A DNA stretch of 10,631 nt, taken from the NCBI GenBank assembly GCA_934661765.1, contig CAKUJT010000080.1:1-10631 (forward strand), written 5' to 3'. The notes beneath the pieces are model-generated. The model made no database searches and was not told the DNA's origin. It was given only the letters and a program-made list of their open reading frames with translations. The position numbers were made by a program, and so were the translations under genes. The stretch comes from an uncultured Senegalimassilia sp. (lineage in GTDB: Bacteria; Actinomycetota; Coriobacteriia; Coriobacteriales; Eggerthellaceae). Below are positions 6,423 to 10,631 of this stretch, piece after piece. Position 1 is the first letter of the stretch. Each line of letters opens with the position of its first letter.

Positions 6423-7568
6423 ATGCGCATTGCAAACGGAAAGGTGTTCGACGGTCAGTGCTTCCGCGAGCGCGATGTGGTGGTGGAGGGGCAGGCCTTC
6501 TCCCGCATCGAGGCATCGGGAGACGAAGCGGGCAGCGTGGGCGGCGCTGCTGATACGTTGGATGCATCGGGGTGCTATGTGATCCCTGGCCTGATAGACG
6601 TGCATTTCCACGGGGCCATGGGCCACGATTTCTGCGATGCCTCCGATGAGGGCATCTCCGCGATCGCGGCTTACGAGGCAAGCCGGGGCGTGACTTCCAT
6701 CTGCCCGACCACCATGACGCTTCCGGAAGAGCGCCTGGCGCCCATCGTAGCGAGCGTTGCCGCTCACGAAACCGCAGCGGGGGAGGCCGGTATCGTCGGC
6801 ATCAACATGGAAGGTCCCTATATCGCTCCCGACAAGGTGGGCGCGCAGAACCCCGAGTACGTGCGCAGCGCCTCCATCGAGGAGTTCGGCCGTCTACAGC
6901 AGCAGGCGAAGGGGCTCATCAAGCTGGTGGACGTAGCCCCCGAGCAGCCGGGCAACCTGGAGTTCATCCGCCAGGTGTCGCATGATGTGCGCGTTTCCGT
7001 CGCCCATACGTGCACCGGCTACGATGACGCGTGCGCGGCTTTCGATGCCGGCGCACGCCACATGACGCACCTGTTCAATGCTATGCCCGCGTTGCATCAT
7101 CGAGAGCCCGGCCCCATTGCCGCCGGTGCGGAGCGCAACGACGTCACGGCCGAGATCATCGCTGATGGCGTGCATATCCATCCGGCTATGGTGCGCCTGG
7201 CGTTCGCCCTGTTCGGCGATGACCGCATGATCTTGATCAGCGACAGCCTGCGCGCCTGTGGGCTGGGGGACGGCGAATACGAGCTGGGCGGTCAGCAGTT
7301 CTTCGTCAAGGGCAATCGCGCCACCATCGCAAACGGCAGCCTTGCCGGCAGCGTTTCTGACGTGATGTCGTGCATGCGTACTGCGGTTCGCTCCATGGGC
7401 ATCCCGCTGACCAGCGCCGTGAAGGCCGCAACGGTCAACCCGGCCCGCGCCTTGGGGCTTGACGGCAAGCTGGGCGCCATCGCCCCGGGCTATCAGGCCG
7501 ATGCCGTGGTGCTCGACCGCGACCTGAACATCAAGCACGTGGTGCTTCGAGGGAAGGCCATCGCGTAG
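6423..7568 (+). CDS. nagA: N-acetylglucosamine-6-phosphate deacetylase
   Basis: Removes the acetyl group from GlcNAc-6-phosphate to give glucosamine-6-phosphate, feeding NagB. It is an amidohydrolase-superfamily (beta/alpha)8 barrel of 381 residues, the family length. Visible motifs: PGLIDVHFHG with the H61-x-H63 pair, NMEGPY with metal ligand E130, the AHT metal histidine H195, HMTHLFNAM with H213 and H216, and ISDSLRACGLGDG with catalytic D274. The C-terminal beta-sandwich holds GAIAPGYQADAVVLD. The start at 6423 has AAAGGAG 9 bases upstream; an out-of-frame ATG at 6415 is too close to that site. Its own promoter and leader hairpin precede it, and the gap after it carries the next promoter. 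Confidence 0.96.
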   Translation: MRIANGKVFDGQCFRERDVVVEGQAFSRIEASGDEAGSVGGAADTLDASGCYVIPGLIDVHFHGAMGHDFCDASDEGISAIAAYEASRGVTSICPTTMTLPEERLAPIVASVAAHETAAGEAGIVGINMEGPYIAPDKVGAQNPEYVRSASIEEFGRLQQQAKGLIKLVDVAPEQPGNLEFIRQVSHDVRVSVAHTCTGYDDACAAFDAGARHMTHLFNAMPALHHREPGPIAAGAERNDVTAEIIADGVHIHPAMVRLAFALFGDDRMILISDSLRACGLGDGEYELGGQQFFVKGNRATIANGSLAGSVSDVMSCMRTAVRSMGIPLTSAVKAATVNPARALGLDGKLGAIAPGYQADAVVLDRDLNIKHVVLRGKAIA

Positions 7569-7581
7569 CGTTGGGGTGTTC

Positions 7582-7620
7582 GGCTGCGCTGCAGCCATGA
7601 GGTTTGCGCCGTTCGGGCGC
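7582..7620 (+). other. Two small hairpins after nagA
   Basis: GGCTGC-GCT-GCAGCC (7582-7596) is a 6-pair stem with a 3-base loop. GCGCC-GTTCG-GGCGC (7606-7620) is a 5-pair stem. Neither is followed by a T-run. They may mark the end of the nagA transcript or act in a Rho-dependent way; nothing else is seen in this part of the gap. Confidence 0.35.
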
Positions 7621-7671
7621 CTGTTCGCACCGTAAGGCGGATTCCATCCTTTGTTTGTGAAACGTTGGCCA

Positions 7672-7685
7672 GTTCGTTGACGAAC
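7672..7685 (+). promoter_or_regulatory. Candidate operator palindrome over the -35 box
   Basis: GTTCG-TTGA-CGAAC is a perfect 5+4+5 inverted repeat whose centre overlaps the -35 hexamer TTGACG (7677-7682). A protein bound here would block RNA polymerase, so it is a plausible repressor site for the aldolase gene. No regulator gene is present in the window to pair it with. Confidence 0.4.
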
Positions 7686-7706
7686 CGCGAGCCTCGATAC
7701 TATCCT
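7677..7706 (+). promoter_or_regulatory. Promoter for the NanA/DapA-family gene
   Basis: TTGACG (7677-7682), an 18-base spacer and TATCCT (7701-7706). The -35 box has five of six consensus bases. The predicted start near 7713 gives a leader of about 38 bases before the ATG at 7751. It also rules out the in-frame TTG at 7709, which would lie upstream of the transcript. Confidence 0.6.
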
Positions 7707-7750
7707 CATTGAAGTTTGCTCAACAGAAAGAAAGAGGCAAGGTACTCATC

Positions 7751-8695
7751 ATGACCGATTCCCCGTTCCACGGCGTAATCCCCCCGGTGGTCATCCCGCT
7801 GACCGAGAAGAAGCAGCTTGACCTGGAGGCCTTCGAGCGCTCCATCAACCGTATGATCGACGCCGGCGTCGACGGCTTGTTCTTCCTGGGCTCCTCGGGC
7901 GAGGTCGCGTTCCTCACCGATGCCCAGCGTTATCACGTGCTGCAGGAGGCCGTGGCCATCGTGAACCATCGCGTGCCCGTGCTCGCCGGCATCATCGACA
8001 TGGAAACCCTGCGCGTGGTCGACCAGGCTAAGCGCGCCAAGGGCTACGGCGTCGACGCGCTCGTCGCCACCGCCCCGTTCTACGCTCTGGGCGGCCCGAA
8101 GGAGACCGAGCGTCACTTCCGCGCCATCCGCGAGCATACCGATCTGCCGCTGTTCGCCTACGACCTGCCCGTGTGCGTGCACACCAAGCTCGATCCCACC
8201 ATGCTGGTGCGTCTGGGCAAGGACGGCGTGCTGCAGGGCGTGAAGGATTCCTCCGGCGACGACGTCAGCTTCCGCTGGCTGGTGCTCGAGAACGAGGATG
8301 CCGGTCACCCGCTGCAGCTGCTCACCGGCCATGAGGTGTGCGTCGACGGCGCGTATCTGGCTGGCGCCGACGGCAGCGTTCCGGGCCTTGCCAACCTTGA
8401 CCCGCACAGCTACGTGGAGCAGTGGAAGGCAGCACAGGCCGGTGACTGGAACCGCGTCAAGGAGATCCAGGACCACCTGGCCCGCCTGATGTTCCTGACC
8501 CGCGTGGTCAAGGCCACCGTCGGCTTCGGCGCCGGCGTGGGCGCGTTCAAGACGGCTCTGTGGCAGATGGGCGTGTTCAACACGAACCAGATGCGCGAGC
8601 CCGTCCAGCCGCTCGAGGGCGAGGACGTCGCGGCCATCGTCGAGGTCATCAAGAAGGCCGGTCTCATGGACGCGGACGCTCCCATCCGCAAGTAG
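7751..8695 (+). CDS. N-acetylneuraminate lyase / dihydrodipicolinate synthase family aldolase
   Basis: A class I (Schiff base) pyruvate-dependent aldolase of 314 residues, (beta/alpha)8 barrel. GSSGE (47-51) is the pyruvate-carboxylate loop, Y137 in FAYDLP is the catalytic tyrosine, and K165 in GVKDSSGD is the Schiff-base lysine. Y137 and K165 have the same numbers as in E. coli N-acetylneuraminate lyase. The neighbours (nagA, nagB, a ROK kinase, nanE) make sialic acid cleavage to ManNAc and pyruvate the best guess. However, VPGLANLDP near residue 212 and YDLP instead of YNIP look more like generic DapA-family proteins, so another keto-acid substrate is possible and I leave out a gene symbol. 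The start at 7751 (MTDSPFHGVIPP) has AAGG 8 bases upstream. The gene has its own promoter and a strong terminator. Confidence 0.88.
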   Translation: MTDSPFHGVIPPVVIPLTEKKQLDLEAFERSINRMIDAGVDGLFFLGSSGEVAFLTDAQRYHVLQEAVAIVNHRVPVLAGIIDMETLRVVDQAKRAKGYGVDALVATAPFYALGGPKETERHFRAIREHTDLPLFAYDLPVCVHTKLDPTMLVRLGKDGVLQGVKDSSGDDVSFRWLVLENEDAGHPLQLLTGHEVCVDGAYLAGADGSVPGLANLDPHSYVEQWKAAQAGDWNRVKEIQDHLARLMFLTRVVKATVGFGAGVGAFKTALWQMGVFNTNQMREPVQPLEGEDVAAIVEVIKKAGLMDADAPIRK

Positions 8696-8712
8696 CTTTT
8701 CTTCGCTTTTGC

Positions 8713-8748
8713 AAGTCGGCGCAGGTTCCACCCGCGCCGGCTTTTTTT
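8713..8748 (+). terminator. Rho-independent terminator after the aldolase gene
   Basis: GTCGGCGC (8715-8722) pairs with GCGCCGGC (8734-8741), including one G-U. After an A/C mismatch, GG/CC pairs continue the stem around a TTCCA loop. Seven T (8742-8748) follow, and AA at 8713-8714 can pair with the first two T. It is a strong, canonical terminator. Confidence 0.92.
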
Positions 8749-8766
8749 GTTTGCGGTACCATGGTC

Positions 8767-8797
8767 AGCACCAGGTGATAAGGTGCTTTTCGAAAAG
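8767..8797 (+). promoter_or_regulatory. Inverted repeat and 12-base palindrome upstream of the ROK gene
   Basis: AGCACC (8767-8772) and GGTGCT (8782-8787) form an inverted repeat with a 9-base centre. They are followed at once by CTTTTCGAAAAG (8786-8797), a perfect palindrome. These lie between the aldolase terminator and the ROK start. A weak extended -10 (TGATAAGGT, 8776-8784) lies inside the first repeat, with no -35. The stretch could be operator/promoter DNA; the evidence is only symmetry and position. Confidence 0.35.
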
Positions 8798-8812
8798 GGA
8801 AGGGTGGGGTGC

Positions 8813-9877
8813 ATGGAATATCCCGCATACGTTGCGGCGCTTGATATCGGCGGCACGAAGATCGCCGGCGCGCTGCTGCGATACGAGCAGATCGACGCTG
8901 CCCCTGAAGTCGTGTTCGAAACCCAGGTGCCCACGCAGGCGCAGCGCGGGGGAGGCCCCGTGCTCGTCACTGTCTGCGATGTGGCGAACACGGTGCTTGC
9001 CGAGGCGCGCTCGCGCCGCGAGCAGGTGCTCGGCATCGGCGTGTCCACCGCAGGCCGCGTGGATGCGGTCACGGGCGGCATCGCGTACGCTAACGAGATC
9101 ATGCCCGGGTGGACCGGCCAGCCCATCAAGGAGCGCTTGGAGGAGTCTTGCGAGCTGCCGGTTTCGGTGCTCAACGACGTGCAGGCCCATGCGCTCGGCG
9201 AGGCGCGCTGGGGCGCTGCCAGCGGGGCCGATACCTGCATGATGATCGCTGCCGGCACGGGCATCGGCGGTGCCGTGATCGCCCATGGGCGCCTGGTGCG
9301 CGGCAACCACGGTTTCGCCGGCGAGATCGGGCATATCGCCTGCTCGCAGGCCGTGGGCATCCCGTGCGTGTGCGGCGGTGCCGGCCATTTGGAGCTGGTG
9401 GCGTCGGGAAGCGGCATCGAGGCGCGCTATGCCGAGGTCACGGGCAACCACATCGATGGTGCCGAGATCTCCCGCCGCGCAGCCGAGGGCGAGCCTGCAG
9501 CGCATAAGGTCATCATGACCGCCGGCATCGCCTTGGGCGAGGCAATCGCGGGCATCACGAACCTGCTCGACCCTGATATGGTGGTCATCGGCGGTTCGGT
9601 GCCCAAGGCGGGCTCCAAGTGGCGTGCGGCGGTACAGGAAGGCTTCGAGCGCCAGATCCCGCTGGCGCAGCGTGGTCTGCCTATCCTTGCTGCCGAGCTG
9701 GGCGGGCACGCCCCGCTCATCGGCGCTGCCGAGGATCTGCTGGATTACTTGGAGGATGTAGAGGCCCAGCAGGAACTGGACGAGTTTGACGACGCCGAGG
9801 GTTTTGAAGCGTTCGATGAGGCTGACGAGCCGCATGGCCCCCAGGAGCAACTGGATAAGGAAGAGCCGCAGGAGTAG
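8813..9877 (+). CDS. nanK: ROK-family sugar kinase, probably N-acetylmannosamine kinase
   Basis: A ROK (actin-fold) sugar kinase of 354 residues. It has the phosphate motif ALDIGGTKIAG (9-19), VLND with catalytic D122, AAGTGIGGAVI, and the ROK signature GEIGHIACSQ at about 170-179. By context, between the aldolase and nanE, it likely phosphorylates ManNAc to ManNAc-6-phosphate; other ROK kinases act on glucose or GlcNAc, so specificity is inferred. The zinc site is unusual. H174, C185 and C187 are present, but the third cysteine of the usual GCLE motif is H192 (AGHLE). After the normal kinase end (DLLDYLE) comes a 40-residue tail (315-354) with 18 Asp/Glu and only one Lys. The start is ATG 8813, with AAGGG 8 bases upstream. 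In-frame GTG 8804 and TTG 8747 (in the terminator T-run) are less likely. Confidence 0.85.
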   Translation: MEYPAYVAALDIGGTKIAGALLRYEQIDAAPEVVFETQVPTQAQRGGGPVLVTVCDVANTVLAEARSRREQVLGIGVSTAGRVDAVTGGIAYANEIMPGWTGQPIKERLEESCELPVSVLNDVQAHALGEARWGAASGADTCMMIAAGTGIGGAVIAHGRLVRGNHGFAGEIGHIACSQAVGIPCVCGGAGHLELVASGSGIEARYAEVTGNHIDGAEISRRAAEGEPAAHKVIMTAGIALGEAIAGITNLLDPDMVVIGGSVPKAGSKWRAAVQEGFERQIPLAQRGLPILAAELGGHAPLIGAAEDLLDYLEDVEAQQELDEFDDAEGFEAFDEADEPHGPQEQLDKEEPQE

Positions 9878-9895
9878 CTTTCGTCGGTATTCGCA

Positions 9896-9939
9896 GCGCC
9901 CGACGCCGTTGATTCGCGGCTACGGGCGCCGCTTGTTTT
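9896..9939 (+). terminator. Hairpin with trailing T-run between the ROK gene and nanE
   Basis: GCGCCCG (9896-9902) pairs with CGGGCGC (9923-9929). Inside, GCCG (9905-9908) pairs with CGGC (9917-9920) across a 2x2 internal loop. The tail CGCTTGTTTT has its T-run a few bases from the stem, so termination is probably partial. It may set nanE below the kinase rather than separate them. Confidence 0.5.
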
Positions 9940-9951
9940 CAATCGTGAAAG
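9936..9951 (+). promoter_or_regulatory. Motif TTTTCAATCGTGAAAG upstream of nanE, shared with nagB
   Basis: It matches the nagB element (5581-5596) at 13 of 16 bases, with TTTC-N6-GAAA symmetry. Here the right half overlaps the ribosome binding site AAAGGA (9948-9953), so a 5-pair stem could hide it. No separate promoter for nanE is obvious. Confidence 0.3.
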
Positions 9952-9960
9952 GATGGGGAA

Positions 9961-10631
9961 ATGGATCCCATTATCGAACAATTGCGCGGCAAGGTCATCG
10001 CCAGCTGCCAGGCATACATGGGCGAGCCGCTGCGCCACCCCGAGACCATGGCGCAGATGGCACGTGCCTGCGAGCTGGGCGGCGCCGGCGGCATCCGCTG
10101 CCAGGGCCTGTCCGATATCGCGGCCATCAAGGGCCGTACCGAGGTGCCTGTCATCGGCATCTGGAAGGAAGGCCACGAGGGCGTATACATCACGCCTACG
10201 CTTCGCCATGCGCGCGCCTGCGTGATGGCCGGCGCCGACATCGTGGCCATCGATGCCACTGACCGCCCGCGTCCGGATGGCAAGACGCTTGAGGATACGG
10301 TGCGCCCGCTGAAGGAGGAGGGCGTGCTCGTGATGGCGGACTGCTCCACCATCGAGGACATCCGCCATGCGTTCGCCATCGGCTGCGATATCGCCTCCAC
10401 CACGCTCTCGCACCCCGGCGCCGCCATCGACTGCGGCATGGCCGACGGCCCGGATGTTGCGCTGGTTCGCCAGGCGGTGGAAGAGTTCCCTGGCAAGCCC
10501 GTCATCTGCGAGGGCCGTGTGCATACGCCGGCCGATGCGAAGGCTGCCATGGACGCCGGTGCATGGGCCGTCGTGGTCGGCACCGCCATCACGCACCCCA
10601 CCAGCATCACCAGCTGGTTCGTGGAGGCTGC
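9961..10631 (+). CDS. nanE: N-acetylmannosamine-6-phosphate 2-epimerase (3' end missing)
   Basis: Converts ManNAc-6-phosphate to GlcNAc-6-phosphate, linking sialic acid breakdown to NagA and NagB. It is a TIM-barrel enzyme; 223 codons are present with no stop before the window edge, so nearly the whole protein (family length about 220-235) is seen. Motifs in order: IASCQAYMGEPLRHP (13-27), GAGGIRCQG, PVIGIWKEG with K69, YITPT, AGADIVAIDATDRPRP, VMADCSTIED, STTLSHPG, CEGRVHTPADA with E184, and VVVGTAITHPTSITSWF. K69 and E184 match the lysine and glutamate known to be catalytic in NanE. The ATG at 9961 has AAAGGA 7 bases upstream. It lies 83 bases after the ROK kinase, past a partial terminator-like hairpin. 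Confidence 0.95.
   Translation, partial: MDPIIEQLRGKVIASCQAYMGEPLRHPETMAQMARACELGGAGGIRCQGLSDIAAIKGRTEVPVIGIWKEGHEGVYITPTLRHARACVMAGADIVAIDATDRPRPDGKTLEDTVRPLKEEGVLVMADCSTIEDIRHAFAIGCDIASTTLSHPGAAIDCGMADGPDVALVRQAVEEFPGKPVICEGRVHTPADAKAAMDAGAWAVVVGTAITHPTSITSWFVEA

Noticed and set aside
7656..7671. Possible catabolite-responsive (cre) site upstream of the aldolase
   Set aside because: TGAAACG lacks one base of the cre spacing and the other half does not match; the similarity is too weak.
7709..7750. TTG at 7709 as the start of the aldolase
   Set aside because: It lies at or before the predicted transcription start and adds unconserved residues; ATG 7751 fits the family.
8747..8812. TTG at 8747 as the ROK kinase start
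   Set aside because: It lies in the T-run of the upstream terminator; the extension shows no ROK features, and ATG 8813 is 9 residues before the LDIGGTK motif as usual.
9786..10262. Plus-strand open frame spanning the end of the ROK gene and the start of nanE
   Set aside because: It is out of frame with both clear genes, Arg-rich, and without family features; a shadow frame.

Overview
The window is GC-rich, and every supported gene lies on the + strand. It joins the end of the spc ribosomal-protein operon to a sugar-catabolism region. Protein style, GC content and gene content suggest a high-GC Gram-positive of the Actinomycetota, most likely a gut- or mucosa-associated Coriobacteriia. That placement is an inference from the look of the proteins; no search was run.

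Region 1 (1-2580) is the end of the spc operon: rpsE (5' end cut by the window edge), rpmD, rplO and secY. Between rpmD and rplO there is an unusual 159-base gap. It holds a near-consensus promoter followed by three consecutive hairpins, then the rplO ribosome binding site. secY starts with TTG inside the end of rplO and is followed by a textbook UUCG-loop terminator.

Region 2 (2581-3316) is adk (adenylate kinase with a four-cysteine LID), with its own extended -10 promoter and its own terminator. The usual next genes (map, infA, rpmJ, rpsM and so on) are absent here.

Region 3 (3327-5520) is a large polytopic membrane protein resembling GT-C-type glycosyltransferases. It is preceded by a perfect TATAAT box so close to the start that the mRNA looks leaderless or nearly so.

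Region 4 (5521-10631) encodes what looks like a complete amino-sugar / sialic acid catabolic set in the order nagB, nagA, a NanA/DapA-family aldolase, a ROK kinase (NanK-like) and nanE (cut by the right edge). Together they could convert N-acetylneuraminate to ManNAc plus pyruvate, then ManNAc-6-P, GlcNAc-6-P, GlcN-6-P plus acetate, and fructose-6-P plus ammonia. The genes are not tightly packed. Each is separated by 82-182 bases carrying promoters, hairpins or terminators, so they may be several transcription units under related control. No transporter, sialidase or regulator gene is visible.

The strongest candidates for something undescribed are the structured leader before rplO, the promoter-hairpin element before nagA, a palindrome centred on the -35 box of the aldolase gene, and the altered zinc site plus acidic tail of the ROK kinase.
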